From positions 1 to 64,000 of the forward strand of contig NCSJ02000076.1 of NCBI GenBank assembly GCA_002812745.2: a stretch of 64,000 bases of DNA, in the 5' to 3' direction. The translations under genes were made by a program, and so were the position numbers. A model generated the notes under the pieces. It had not been told where the DNA came from. It did no database searches and worked only from the letters and a program-made list of their open reading frames with translations. This stretch comes from Scytalidium lignicola. Its lineage: Eukaryota > Ascomycota > Leotiomycetes. Positions 43,395 to 55,006 of this stretch are shown here, piece after piece. The first letter of the stretch is position 1; each line of letters opens with the position of its first letter.

Positions 43395-46102
43395 ATGAAA
43401 ATAGTGTACTTAGTTGTACCCCTTCTCTTTCGCCGCCATGCCTTAGCGATGGATATCATCGAATGTCTCGATGGCATCCGTACTGCTGTCTCGGAATTTC
43501 AATTCTTCAACGAGACACCAGGTGACTACTGGGGAAGCCTGTGTACTAATGACCTAAGCGTTCATTCTATGTGGGCTGCCGCAAAGGTATATTGCACGTC
43601 GAATGAGATATCGGGAGGTGAAAAGCTTCTAGGGGAGTATTGTGTCGAATATGGCTTCGAACTCACCCCATACTCAACAATTCTGCCGGATCTTACGGAT
43701 GAGTATATCAACTCAATGGAAGTGGTCAGCTTTTCAGATATTAACGAGACAAAAATCTGGAACAACTCTATCCTACTATCCAAGGACTTCCAGCATATGG
43801 CAGTCATGACTACTGTAAGCTATGATATTACCTATGAAATGGAATAAGGAATATTCCGATTTTCTAACTTCAATACAGTGGATATTCAATTATGAATATA
43901 TCTTGCATGATAGATACGGGTAAGATCATCCATTGAAGATTTCACAAATCCAAACACAAAGGTTGACTTTCTTTCAGGTGGGCAGTCTATGGGTTCTGGG
44001 GCGGAATTCTGTTGATAGGCATGCTAAATAAGCTTTTCACCCATCTTTACAACTCTCGACGAACTCGTATCACCATCGACATCGAAGGTAATTCGCCTTC
44101 TAGAAATAGTCTGCCCAGTGGATCTGGAATTCTAAGTCCATTGAAGTCAGCACACCACTGGGTCAGGGCTAATTTGGTTATTCCCTCTTCGTTCGGCACC
44201 CGTCAGAAGCAACTTCTATATTATTTCTCTATCCCAACACGCCTAGAAGGACTCGTCATATTTGCCTGCTATGCTCTCAACATTATACTCTGCAGCGCTT
44301 CGTATTACGTGTTTTGGCCCAATCTATAGTAAGTTTTATTAGATCTAGCTAAGTTTTGAACATCCAGAATTGATTCACTAACTAAGTCAACAGCTACACT
44401 CTTGCCGAACAGAGATGGAGATATATATCTGATCGATGTGGTATTATTAGTTACGCCAATATACCTTGGCTATGGCTATTTTCTGGGCGAAATAACATCT
44501 TCCTCTGGGCTACCGGGTGGAGCTTTTCGACGTTTAATAGGTTTCATCGTCACGTTGCCCGCATTGCAACTGTACAAGGAATCATACACTCTATTGGCTG
44601 GTCGGCTCTTGAGAGTAAGCTTTTTCGATGCTTAATATAAAATCAATTCAATGGCTAATTTTGTTTAATAGCGGGCTATCTAAGCGAAATGTGGAAAGAA
44701 AAGTATTGGTATATGGGCGGCATAGTAGGTTATCTTTTACATTCTGCCTACCGTCTCAGAAGTTTACCTAACCCATCAACTAGGGATGTATCACCATGAG
44801 CCTACTGCTAGTGTTTTCGTCTGTGTTCCTCCGCCATAAATCCTATGAGGCTTTTCTAATTATTCATATCGTCTTATCTCTTCTCACAATTGTAGCATTA
44901 TACTAGTAAGTTTGAATTTCATCTAGCAAAAATTAAACTAATATCAAATCACAAGTCACACCCACCTAGTTTTTGATTCATATACTCCTTATCTATGGCC
45001 ACCGATGGCTCTCTGGGCGATTGACCGGATTGTTCGGATAGTTCGACAAGTGTATTGTAATCTCCATATCAAACTTTGGGGGTCTATTACCGGAACCAGA
45101 ACCACGGCCTACTATAGCACCAAGACAAACGCGATTAGACTAGAAGTCATTCCAGGATCCCAAATACTTAAGCCAAAGCCAGGTCAACATTATTACCTTT
45201 ATCAACCATTAAGGTGGAGGGGTTGGGAGAATCACCCTTTCACCCTGGCTAGTTGGACTGAGGTAGAGGACAGGAAAGTGAAAAGTATAGATCCTCCAAC
45301 CACAAATGTAAATTTGCTTATGGACTCTCTCACCAAGGAAATTACTACTTCGCCTACAACTACACCACTAGACGGATCGTCTGACAACGTATCACATTCT
45401 TCTTCAGACAAACACATAGCTAGCAGCGCTGGGAGCTACAAGCTAACATTTTACATCCGACCCTTTGATGGCTGGACCAGGAATTTCCGTGATGAATGTA
45501 TGACATCAACTACCGGTGCTATACACCCTAGAATATTTATCGAAGGTCCCTACGGCGAACATTACCCACTGCATAACTATGAAAATATCATCTTCGTTGT
45601 CGGTGGCACGGGTATCTCAGGAGCTCTCCCCTACATCCAGGACCACCTCACTCGCAGCTGCAACGCTCCTCCCGGCATCAAGACTGCACTCACAACCCGA
45701 ACTCGGAATATCACTCTAGTCTGGGCTGCTAAAGAACCTGGTATACTTCACGATATCGCCTCGCGGGAGCTTAGACCGGTCCTTGGACGTGAGGACGTCC
45801 ATGCCAGCTTTTACACCACATCACCTAAAGAGTCACCAAGTACCATTGTAAATACTGCTTTAGATACACGAGAGAATCCAGGACAAAACGCATTAGAGAT
45901 TATCCATGGTAGGCCCATCGTAGGAGCAGTGATTGCAGCCGCAATTGACCAAGTACAAGCTGCTGGCTCCATTGGTGGCCGCATTGCCGTCCTGTGCTGT
46001 GGCCCAGCAACCATGGCAGCGGATGCTCGAACAGCGGTTCATCGAGCATTGAGGGGTGGGAAACGTGAAGTGGATTATTTTGAGGAAGTCTTCTCATGGT
46101 GA
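43395..46102 (+). CDS. ferric/cupric reductase (FRE-type transmembrane metalloreductase)
   Basis: Plasma-membrane flavohaem reductase of 784 residues. Exons: 43395-43814, 43879-43919, 43978-44328, 44394-44614, 44672-44724, 44784-44905, 44956-46102; the six introns are 50-65 bp and lengths sum to 2355 nt. An N-terminal signal/extracellular Cys-containing region (residues 1-150) precedes TM segments. The ferric-reductase domain supplies haem His candidates in [20 protein letters not shown] and HTHL. HPFTLAS (496-502) binds FAD, GGTGIS (619-624) binds NADPH, and CCGP (about 748-751) completes the NAD-binding end; it ends in FEEVFSW. It transfers electrons from NADPH to extracellular Fe(III)/Cu(II) before uptake. 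No iron permease or siderophore gene lies nearby. The start at 43395 has a good context (ATCAAGATGA). Confidence 0.9.
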
Positions 46103-48892
46103 TGTGCTGTTGTCCGATAAAAATGAAAGGTAGAAGATGCTGAGTTTCCTGAATCCATTAATATCAATATCTGCCTATTTGTTCTAGACAAGCTAGTAAG
46201 GTAAGTTGCAGGTGTAAACTAGCGGCTTTAGGATTGTAAGGCCGGAGGTTTCGCACTTTGGCAATTCAGCTAGATCAACTTCCTGATTAACTAAGTTATC
46301 AAGTTGTTTTATCGTTCCAATAGATAAAAATACGACAATCCGAAAGACTTCGAGTCGCGTACATCAGTGATAGAACCTCAATGCTCTCTTTAAGAATTAA
46401 AGATTTAAGTGTATTCTATATTGTGACTTAGAACAATGCATCATACATCATCCTCTTATATACCAGTAGATTCTTTCATTGTCCGTTCATTACTTTTTTT
46501 TTTAGTGCGTTTCCTTTGTATGTAGTTTACTTAAACAGTGACAATAGTTCCGTTAACGATGTCATTAGCAATGTCATTAAAGAACTCAGAAGCGTGAAAA
46601 ATTTTGTCCATGGCATTCTCTTAGGTCCACTATGCCGGACCTTAGATTTTACAATGATATATACATATATAGCGATGGTGATGATAAAGGATTCACCTCA
46701 AAGACTGAGGACGGAGCTTTAGTGAGAAGGTAGATAATTTAGGACATTTGCAAAGATGGAGCGACTACAGTAGAAGGTGACAGATCTATGACCTTCATTC
46801 ATTCGGGTGAAACCAATCACGGTGTGTGTTATACAGTAATAGCCCTCGAATGTCTGGCCCAATACTTTCATTTTAAGGTCAAATTGGTCAGCGTATCCCG
46901 GACTGACCGCTTTTCGAGGGGGGTTGGAATTGTGAGAGCCGACAAATTGCTTCAATTATTGTCTACTATCTGACAGTGATTCCAAAGTCCTATTAGTCAG
47001 CTTTTTTCTATTGAGCACGGTAATTTGAATCAATCACTGAGTCATAAGCAAGATTATCGTGGTGCATCCTCTCGAAGGATTGGTCAGCAGAGTGTATTTA
47101 AGGAAGTCATACGCTGAGTATTATTGGGAGTATCATTTCTGTACAGTAAGTTTGCCATTGCGACCTCCCAAAAAAGGCGGCAACTTTTATTGCCGCACTG
47201 CCGCAGTAATCTCGTGGGAATATGAGGTGGCGCGCACGGTCAGATCAAGGTTAATAATTAGGGCCACGCCGATCAACGACAGCATGGGCTCGATTTCCCA
47301 ATGTTTTACGTACTCCGAACTTGCCGTCTAAAACCAAAAGTCAGCACGAGTTCCTCATTTGTCCCTTTCTCGGCTGGTCCCAAAAAATTAGGACTACAGC
47401 ACAGACGCTGACGAGAGCAGTACTGTACTGCAAATTGGGGTTTTCTTGGCTTTTCAAGAACTATCAGTACCGTATAATCTCAATGGCTCTCGAGCCAGCA
47501 AAGCGAATGTAACGCTGTACAGTGTGTATTGTCAGCATTAGAAGGTTAATCATTCGGTAAATACACAGAGCCATAGGATTCAGATACACAGTATACAGGA
47601 AGCGGAAACGAACTTCTACAGTACTGACGAGGAAATTTTCTAATGTACAGTAATTAAAATGGAGTATTATTACTAAGACAGCACATAGAGCATCCGAACA
47701 CTCGATTGCCAATAAACTCTGTCAGGTAGTGCTTACTGACATGGACAGGCCTGCATAATACGCCACAGAACAGCTGCAAAAATTTGGCCACTGCTTACTG
47801 TGGTATTTACGGCCGGAACCCAAATGTGATGGCGAATGGTGGCAGCTGCATTTACGTGTAGGTGAGCTGCTTTGGAATATTGTTTCGGGTTCTCGCAAAG
47901 TTGCGGATCTCTCTCTTGCTGTTTGGCCAACCATTCGAGCCCCCCCCTCAGCCACCCTCAAAATTGAAGTGTAGCACGTGATAGAAGAAGCAAATCTCTT
48001 AACCCACATATTAATTAATCATGTTAATATACCAGTAAGACAAACAGTCTCTATTGGGACTGCTATCCTAAATCAGCTGTGCTAGACGGTCATCTGGCAA
48101 AATTCAAAATCAACGAGAAAAAAAATGCGAAAATGTCCATGATGATTACTGTGTAGTGCCAACCCGAAATAAGTTGGCGTCTTGGAGAGAGAAAACAACA
48201 GCTATGGTAGCATCTCATCTCTTATGTCTCTGTCGCCATTGATTGGCCTGGTATTATTAGATCTGCGTCTGTCTGCACAAGAGACGGCGTTGGCGTTGGT
48301 GCTGGTGGCCTTGGGAAATTAGGCACCACCCACGTAGTCTGTGCCTCGAGGTCACATTCTACTATTCCCATCTGGTGCTAAGCCAGCACTAAGTTGTGTT
48401 ACCATTATTTTACCCCATTTTCGCAGCACATGGTTGGTTCAATCTCTAAAATACGTTCAAAGCTACGCTAATACAGTATGTACACACCCTGATAAGACAA
48501 ATCGGTGGCGCTGGATTTTGCATCAGGGCAATAACGGGGCTGTGGTTTACCTAGATAGCCACCATACAACCCTAGACCAGCTAACAGCTCGAGGCTCTGA
48601 AGTAAGCTGCATCTTTTGAATCAATGCTTATTTTGCGTCCGTAAATAGTTCCGAAATTAGCCAAGCCCAACTCTGGTCTCTCTATATAGACCGTTGGATA
48701 TTCTGCAAATTAACAGTAGATCATCCTAACCCACCAACCCCCAGATTCCTCTGCCAATACTACCTCAAGCCATAGGCATTAATTTTTAATCCTTCAGCCT
48801 TATAGATTTCCTATAAACTTCTTCTAGCACCTTGTTTTCTTCCTTGTTTCAAAACATTCACAAACAAAACAGCCTTTGAACACTTTTTCAAA
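46103..48892. other. 2.8-kb gene-free interval
   Basis: Mixed AT-rich DNA with no recognisable gene or repeat. Near the right end, TATATAGA at 48683-48690 and a pyrimidine-rich leader precede the germin-like gene. Confidence 0.5.
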
Positions 48893-49703
48893 ATGCATTT
48901 CTCTGCTGTTTCCTCTGCTGCTTTGGCTTTGGCTGCTGGTGTCTTCGCCACACCGGTGCAACGTGACACAACCGCAAGCCCTTTGAGCCTCCAAGATCAA
49001 CTTGAGCTCGCTGGCACTGCAGTTGATCGGCTTGCACTCCTTCAGCCTTCCGACTTCATCTTTGACTTCAATACCTCAACCGTTGGTATCGTGGAGGGCG
49101 AAGGCGGCAAAACCGTCAAGGCAGATCGCGATACCTTCCCTGCCCTGATTGGAAACAAAGGATCCATGACCTTGGGCTTCATCGGTGCCTGCGGTTTCAA
49201 CACTCCACACACACACCCCCGCGCCGCAGAAATGAACATCGTCGTTCAGGGACGCTTGATGGCCGCGGTTACACCCGAGAATGGCGCAAAGCACCTGACA
49301 CACACCCTTAACCAGTACCAAATGACTGTCTTCCCTCAAGGAGCCTTACACACCGAGTTCAATCCCGACTGCGAGCCAGCAGTCTTCGTTGCTGCTTTCC
49401 CCAGTGAGGACCCAGGAGTCCAACAGGCTGCTCAGACCTTCTTCGGTTTCGAAGATGACGTCATCAAGGCTGTTCTCGGTGGTGATGTTTCCATCAATGG
49501 TGCCAATTTAGACGCCTTTCGAACACTCATCCCAGCCAACGTCGCTCTAGGTGTTGAGGAATGCTTGCAGAAGTGCAACATCCCAATGACGTAAGTGATC
49601 CGCAATGTACTCCCCATTCACTTGATACACATATACTAACAGCGTTTTATTCAGTGGACAAAAAGCTACTGCCTCCTACATCATGAGGGGTATCAGCAAC
49701 TAA
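48893..49703 (+). CDS. secreted germin-like cupin
   Basis: Secreted single-cupin protein of 248 residues (spherulin/germin-like). Exon 1 is 48893-49590 and exon 2 is 49655-49703; the 64-bp intron (GTAAGT...ACTAAC...TCAG) joins NIPMT to GQKATASYIMRG. Signal peptide of about 18-20 residues (MHFSAVSSAALALAAGVFA). The cupin motif 1 metal ligands are visible in THPRAAEMN (H-x-H...E with HTHPRAAE), and motif 2 His in GALHTEFNP. Metal-binding and a role in cell-wall or stress biology are known for the family; enzyme activity cannot be inferred. The context of the start codon (CAAAATGC) is favourable. A BCD1-like fragment starts 43 bp after its stop. Confidence 0.9.
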
Positions 49704-49746
49704 ATACACTTACATACACACATGCAGTAATACACACGAGATCTTT

Positions 49747-50718
49747 ATGAATATGANNATGAATGGTGGAAGGGGGGGAAAGGTGACAAAGGAGATGCGT
49801 GGGGAAATACCGCTCCGGAAGGCGTTTGCAGAGCTGGAGATTAGGGTTCGAGCGGCGCCGAGGCAGATGAGGCGGAATGTGGAGAATACGACGAATTGGA
49901 GCAAGAATCAGAAGTGTATTAATTGGACCGTGGAGTGGGTGAGGATGAGAGAGGGGGAGGTGTGCATGAGGGTGCTGAGCAAGACGCTGGATAGACATCC
50001 GCTTGCGAGTGTTTATGCTGATGTCTTGGAGGAAGAGAGAAGGAAGGGTCTGACTGAGGAGGAGAGGAGGATGGAGAAGAAGAGAAAGGCTGAGGAGATT
50101 AAGACAAAGATGGCGAAGAAGGCGAGGTTGGAATTGGAGTCTTCCGTGCTGGTTGCTTCCAACGTTTGTGCTGCTTGCGTGACAGCTCTGCTGCAGGACC
50201 CGCTTACTGGGACATGGAGTTTCATACCGAACTCAACTGCTGCTACGACTGCTGCTACAACCAGATCGGTATCGGAAGATACGCGTCCCTCATCCGCACA
50301 ATTGGACCAGAATCTCTCCTTCTACCTTCATCGTCCATGTACCCCGTCTTCCTTTCCCAAAGTTCTCATCCCAATAGATGCTACTCAGCCACTATTGCAA
50401 ATCCTACAACGTCGACTCCTGCTGGAGTTTCCTACGATATACGTCTTTGACAAGACATCTAATCATTCCTTACCGGATGAATTCATGCTCGAGAGCGAGT
50501 ACATGCAAGCTGTCGGGGAGCGGGTTACGCCTGAAGAAAATGAGGGGCATACAGAGACTAGTAGTGAGGATGGTGAAATTGGAAGTGATAGTGAGACTAG
50601 TTCAAGTGGATCTTCTGGTAGTGATGAGGAAGAAGATGAGGAGGAGAAGGGTGGAGACAAAAATAGTGATGGTGGTGGGAATGCGATGGAGGAAGGCGAA
50701 CTGCGTGTGTATATATAG
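49747..50718 (+). CDS. BCD1-like box C/D snoRNP assembly protein, lacking its zf-HIT end
   Basis: 323 residues readable, corresponding to the middle and C-terminal part of the Bcd1 family (nucleolar/nuclear box C/D snoRNP assembly factor). Visible features: VRAAPRQMRRNVENTTNW and INWTVEWV (about 34-66), the Lys/Glu coiled stretch (about 98-130), SFYLHRPC and KVLIPIDATQPLLQIL...LEFPTIYV (about 190-236), then an acidic Ser/Glu tail. The zinc-binding HIT domain that normally opens the family (two CxxC-type clusters) is absent, and upstream DNA is the end of the cupin gene. The first codons contain NN (49757-49758), so either a gap was collapsed in the assembly or the gene is truly truncated. The C-terminal tail includes a short-repeat SSGSSGSDEEEDEEE stretch. 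Confidence 0.7.
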   Translation: MNMXMNGGRGGKVTKEMRGEIPLRKAFAELEIRVRAAPRQMRRNVENTTNWSKNQKCINWTVEWVRMREGEVCMRVLSKTLDRHPLASVYADVLEEERRKGLTEEERRMEKKRKAEEIKTKMAKKARLELESSVLVASNVCAACVTALLQDPLTGTWSFIPNSTAATTAATTRSVSEDTRPSSAQLDQNLSFYLHRPCTPSSFPKVLIPIDATQPLLQILQRRLLLEFPTIYVFDKTSNHSLPDEFMLESEYMQAVGERVTPEENEGHTETSSEDGEIGSDSETSSSGSSGSDEEEDEEEKGGDKNSDGGGNAMEEGELRVYI

Positions 50719-51619
50719 TAAATTTGTAAAGTTATAAAATGTACGGGATAATTGAAAGGGAGTAGATGGAAAATCATGATATTTTTAAAGGAGAAGAAAA
50801 GTAAGGTTTACTGTATGTATATTCCTTCCATCCATCTAGCTGGGCCTAGAACTTGATGAGAATTCTATATAAGTCTAAATAAGCAAGGTCCTAGTAACAC
50901 AATAGGCACTGTTGTGGGAAAATGGGCAGGTCAGATTGTGTTATCCAAGGTGGAAAAAGGGAAATATTAGTCTAATACTCCCTACAATTGAGCAGAGGTA
51001 GGCATATATGCAAGTGAATACATAAGGTGTGAACTGTTTTGCCACTCTCTTTCTCCTTGTCTTCTTTTTTCCATCATTATATTTCTTTGTTGTGGTGTGG
51101 ATTTACTATTCGGTTTCTCATTAACTTATACCTGTTTCAAATAATTGTGAATCATGTGTGGTAGGGTTGAGAAATTTATATTTATGGGTTTTATCGTCAA
51201 GAAGTAATGCAAAGTTATTAGAAGAATTGGTTATTAGGTCAGTTGATAAATATGTATATTTGTATATAGTGAGATCTAGCGTGATGTTAAAAAANGATAC
51301 AGCTATGAAAACAACCTTCCTGCTATGTATATTCAGGTAGAGTATTGAATGTATATGCCTTGTAGGCTTAACTCAAACGAAATATTTTACTGTTTTTGCA
51401 ATATAAAAGAGAAAATGTACAAAGAAGCTGAGTAACCTAGTCCAGATGGCTGCACTGACACGAAACTTCTGCGCTGCTCATCCTCTGCCATCGGGTAGCC
51501 ACATTCGTCCACACGCCTTCAAACCGGTTTAAAAAAAGACAAAAAGCTACAAAAGAACCCACATGTATGCAAATTTATATATATATAGTACCGAAATCTG
51601 TTCCCTTATCCAGATTCAC
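50719..51619. other. intergenic, no gene seen
   Basis: AT-rich spacer between the BCD1-like gene and the convergent unknown gene; N at 51295 next to an A-run. Confidence 0.5.
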
Positions 51620-52402
51620 TCACTTACTAATTTCCATGACGAAGTCCATGAAATTGGTGAGTGGCATCGACCACGGCGGAGGCAATATGGTCACCCTAGC
51701 AAGCATATCTGTCAGTCCTTTCTGAGCTAGTTTTTCTCCTAGTTCAGACATTGCGACCTCATCGAGATATCTGCTATCAAGAGTAGTCTCATCCCATCTG
51801 TCCATGACCATGTCAGTATCTTGGCCCAGGTCACTACAAAGAGAGCCAGCTCTTGTAGTCACGGACGATACTGGCGTGGATGGTGACAACGGTTCTAGGT
51901 CATGAAAACGACAACCTAGACCGGGAAACTGGTCTTGATACTGGTATTGCTGTGGGGCTTTACTGGTATTACCCATCACGACATCTTCAAGCCAGATCCT
52001 ATGTTCACTCATCAAGGGCGGTTGGGGAATACTACATGCCGCGAAGTGCATGTTGCCGTTCTGGACAACCGTTGTAAAAGGCCCTGGCATTTGGGATCTT
52101 TTACAAGGTCTGGAGGGAGGGAGAGGATTTACGCCTACATTTACATACCTGTGCTGTCGGTCTTGTTGTTGCTGAGCCTGGAGGAGGATAGACTCTACAT
52201 ATGCTTCCTTGTTCCTCCATCGGTGTCTACGGTTCGGTTGTCGCTGTTTCGTTATTATCCTTTGTGGACTACCTATTCTTGGAGGCGCGTTTCGTGGATA
52301 CCTCCTATATGGCCTGGCTACCCACATTCTTCTTTGTGGTCTTGGGTCGTCCTGAGTTGTGGACATGGTGCTTTTGTTAAGCAATACTTTGGTGGTATTC
52401 AT
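51620..52402 (-). CDS. uncharacterised disordered protein
   Basis: Open frame of 260 residues, which I do not recognise. Residues 20-65 are very basic (RPQRR, RRYPRN, RRHRWRNKE), followed by Gln-rich (QAQQQQDRQ), Pro/Ser-rich and acidic regions; the last ~60 residues are more ordered and hydrophobic (ending FMDFVMEISK). No signal peptide or membrane segment. The ATG at 52402 is the first in frame; a second possible start is 52366. Absence of introns and of a known domain makes the call moderate; a nuclear or RNA-binding role is possible from the basic stretch but is only a guess. Confidence 0.55.
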   Translation of the reverse strand: MNTTKVLLNKSTMSTTQDDPRPQRRMWVARPYRRYPRNAPPRIGSPQRIITKQRQPNRRHRWRNKEAYVESILLQAQQQQDRQHRYVNVGVNPLPPSRPCKRSQMPGPFTTVVQNGNMHFAACSIPQPPLMSEHRIWLEDVVMGNTSKAPQQYQYQDQFPGLGCRFHDLEPLSPSTPVSSVTTRAGSLCSDLGQDTDMVMDRWDETTLDSRYLDEVAMSELGEKLAQKGLTDMLARVTILPPPWSMPLTNFMDFVMEISK

Positions 52403-53477
52403 CTTGGTGGGAATGATTTGGGCTAAGGGTTGATAGTAATATATATAGGGGATCTCGTACCAGATGAAGTAATCGCTACTTTTACTGCTTTTTCTTGGCG
52501 GGTTCAAGTGGTTAAATAGACAATCGTGATATTGCAGTGAGACATATTAGAACAAGCAACAGGTGTGTCACCCAACGACAGTACAGTGATCTTGTGCGAA
52601 CCAGTGGAGGAACAAAGAGCGCACATGAGAAGAAAGGAGGAACAAGGAGAGTGTCTTGATAGAGATAGAGTTGAAGGAGTTGTTTCATTTTAACACCTCA
52701 GCATTATTTTCTGAGAGGTGCCGAGCAAAATTAAATGCGTCTGTGAGGGATTACAGGAAGGGAATCCTGTGCTCGCCTGACCATTTAAACCTGAGTTGTG
52801 TTTTCTCGAGAGATATGTATCCAATTGCTGGAAACTGTTAATGAGTCCAGCTTTGTTGCTTTCTCTTGTATATCTTGCCGGTCTGCGTTCTTTGTTCTAG
52901 TCATATATGTATGATGTCTCTAGCTACTCAACTTGTTGTACGGTACAAGTTACCGAGAGCTGTATTGAAGAACCGAATTTCCTTCTAAATGACCTGGTTC
53001 ACCCTGATATGCAACAAAAGTTGAATACCCTCTCCCTAACCAATTAGAGGGATGGATCGCACGTGAAGGATCAAAATCTAATCCTAAGAAGGTATCGCCT
53101 CTCGTCTATATTACGAGCATCCAATCGTATATGACGATGGACAACTTGCTCAAAGTTTGTTGCACGTCGCAGCTTTCTTTGCACGAAGAATATGGAAAGT
53201 AACTGTGACACTTGCAAGCAAATTGTCTGGTCTCATTCATTTTCGTCTGTACGAACACTCTTCAGGCACCTAAACAGCCACAACACAACGCATAACTATT
53301 TATATACGCATCAAACATATATCGTATATACCTCTTTTATATATACATACAAGCTGCTGTGAATAGCTGCATTAATATTTGAGACTTTTCCGGCATTTTC
53401 TGCTAACAATCTAAACATTGCTCGACAGCATCTTTGGAAATAGATGATCGATTGTGAAGGATATAGACAAAACTGTC
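52403..53477. promoter_or_regulatory. divergent promoter region, no gene seen
   Basis: About 1 kb between the start codons of the unknown protein and the TYW2-like gene. AT-rich with TATATA runs near 53290-53350. No supported ORF. Confidence 0.45.
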
Positions 53478-54722
53478 ATGAAGAAAACACGTCCACCAAA
53501 GGCAAAGCCAGTCAATGCCATTGAGAGTAGCATTAAATCCTGGCTGGAAGACTTACCAATAGAGTTAGTGGAGACTATTAAATCCACCGTAGAAGACCTG
53601 ATCGCAAGTGCTCCACGTCGATGGGTGGTATATCCTCCCATGGTGCTGCTGCCCTCCGGAAGCTTCTCGCAAGACTGGTGGTCTAATTCTGGCCTAATCT
53701 TGGACGCAGACAAGGTTCATTACAAGCAAGACCTCTGGCGGCGAATCCTCGAGGGGATAACCAAGAGAGAAGGGAAAGGACTTCTGACACATCTGGCTGT
53801 TAACGCGGGTATTCCTTTGCATGTTTCTGCTGCTGCTGCTGGACCGGACAAGCAAGAAAATATCATTCGCACCCCGACTGGTCTCATCATGCTCTATGGT
53901 GATTTTGGTCCGGATTTACCACCTGATTATCCACCATCTGAAGAGGATTTTCGGCAGGCCTTCTGGGTGTCGACGAAGCAGAATGGGATTGTGCAGGTTT
54001 GGGCTCCGAGATACACTATGTTTAGCAGAGGGAATATTAAAGAAAAAGCGAGGTTGCTTGAGTTTCATGATTCTTCTGCTGCTACTACTGCCACCACAAC
54101 CAGGGAGAATGGGTTGGATTCAAGGACGATTAAGAGCAAAGAGCAGTTATCCAAGGAGATAGCTGTTGATCTCTATGCCGGCATAGGATATTTTGTGTTT
54201 AGCTATGTGAAGATGGGAATGAGGAAGGTTATTGGCTGGGAGCTAAACCCATGGTCTGTTGAAGGTCTCAGGCGGGGAGCAGTAGTTAATGGGTGGAGTA
54301 TTAAAGTTATCCAAGGAACGACAGCAGACGTGGGGAATCCCGTGCTAGGAGGAGACGAGCACATAGTTGTATTTTTGGAGAATAACAGGATGGCGGAACA
54401 GCGATTGAAGGATGCCGATCTCTCAGGTCTAATAACGCATGTGAATTGTGGGTTATTACCAACTAGTGACGGAAACTGGAGGATGGCCTTGGGGATGGTC
54501 AAGAGGGAGGGATGGTTGCATCTGCATGAGAATATAGGGGTGAACGATGTGGACCAGAGGAAAATGGAGATTCAGGAATTATTTCAGCGGTGGATGAAAG
54601 AAGATTCCGATGAGAGGAATGCCGAGGTCCAGCATGTCGAATATGTCAAGACTTTTGCTCCCGGAGTATGGCATTGCGTACTTGACTTGTACATCAGTGA
54701 GACAGCTCAAACAAACGGTTAA
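53478..54722 (+). CDS. TRM12: tRNA wybutosine-synthesising protein 2 (TYW2/Trm12)
   Basis: Cytosolic S-adenosylmethionine-dependent aminocarboxypropyl transferase that adds the alpha-amino-alpha-carboxypropyl group to the yW-86 intermediate at position 37 of tRNA-Phe. Single exon, 414 residues. The N-terminal part includes WRRILEGITKREGKGLLTHLAVNAGIP; the SAM fold opens with KEIAVDLYAGIGYFVFSYVK (about 228-247, DLYAGIGYF motif), then GWELNPWSVEGLRRGAVVNGW, with DHVNCGLLP-like and HENIGVNDVD segments further on, and YVKTFAPGVWHCVLDL near the end. All the core TYW2 motifs are present. ATG at 53478 is the first Met in frame. The neighbours have no connection to tRNA modification. Confidence 0.9.
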   Translation: MKKTRPPKAKPVNAIESSIKSWLEDLPIELVETIKSTVEDLIASAPRRWVVYPPMVLLPSGSFSQDWWSNSGLILDADKVHYKQDLWRRILEGITKREGKGLLTHLAVNAGIPLHVSAAAAGPDKQENIIRTPTGLIMLYGDFGPDLPPDYPPSEEDFRQAFWVSTKQNGIVQVWAPRYTMFSRGNIKEKARLLEFHDSSAATTATTTRENGLDSRTIKSKEQLSKEIAVDLYAGIGYFVFSYVKMGMRKVIGWELNPWSVEGLRRGAVVNGWSIKVIQGTTADVGNPVLGGDEHIVVFLENNRMAEQRLKDADLSGLITHVNCGLLPTSDGNWRMALGMVKREGWLHLHENIGVNDVDQRKMEIQELFQRWMKEDSDERNAEVQHVEYVKTFAPGVWHCVLDLYISETAQTNG

Positions 54723-55006
54723 AATCCTAACTATGATCCCACATATTAAACAAGGAAGCTCAATTATATAAGGTTACTACGTATTAACATAATATGTATT
54801 CCTATTTAACTTTTTATGGTGTCTATATTGATTCTGACCTATTCCTTCTCACGCCAAGCCATGTTATCCCAGCAATAAAAAGGGAAAAGGGGTATCATAT
54901 GATGTATGTTCCGAACCTAAAACAAACAAAGGAAAAACCGTTCAGACGGTTAGATAAGCATAACTCATGCTCATTTCAAAACTGGAATATTTAACATTCA
55001 GCAGGT

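Noticed and set aside
46103..48892. Several short open frames (60-95 codons)
   Set aside because: None has a domain, signal peptide or splice-supported extension; frequency is what AT-rich DNA gives by chance.
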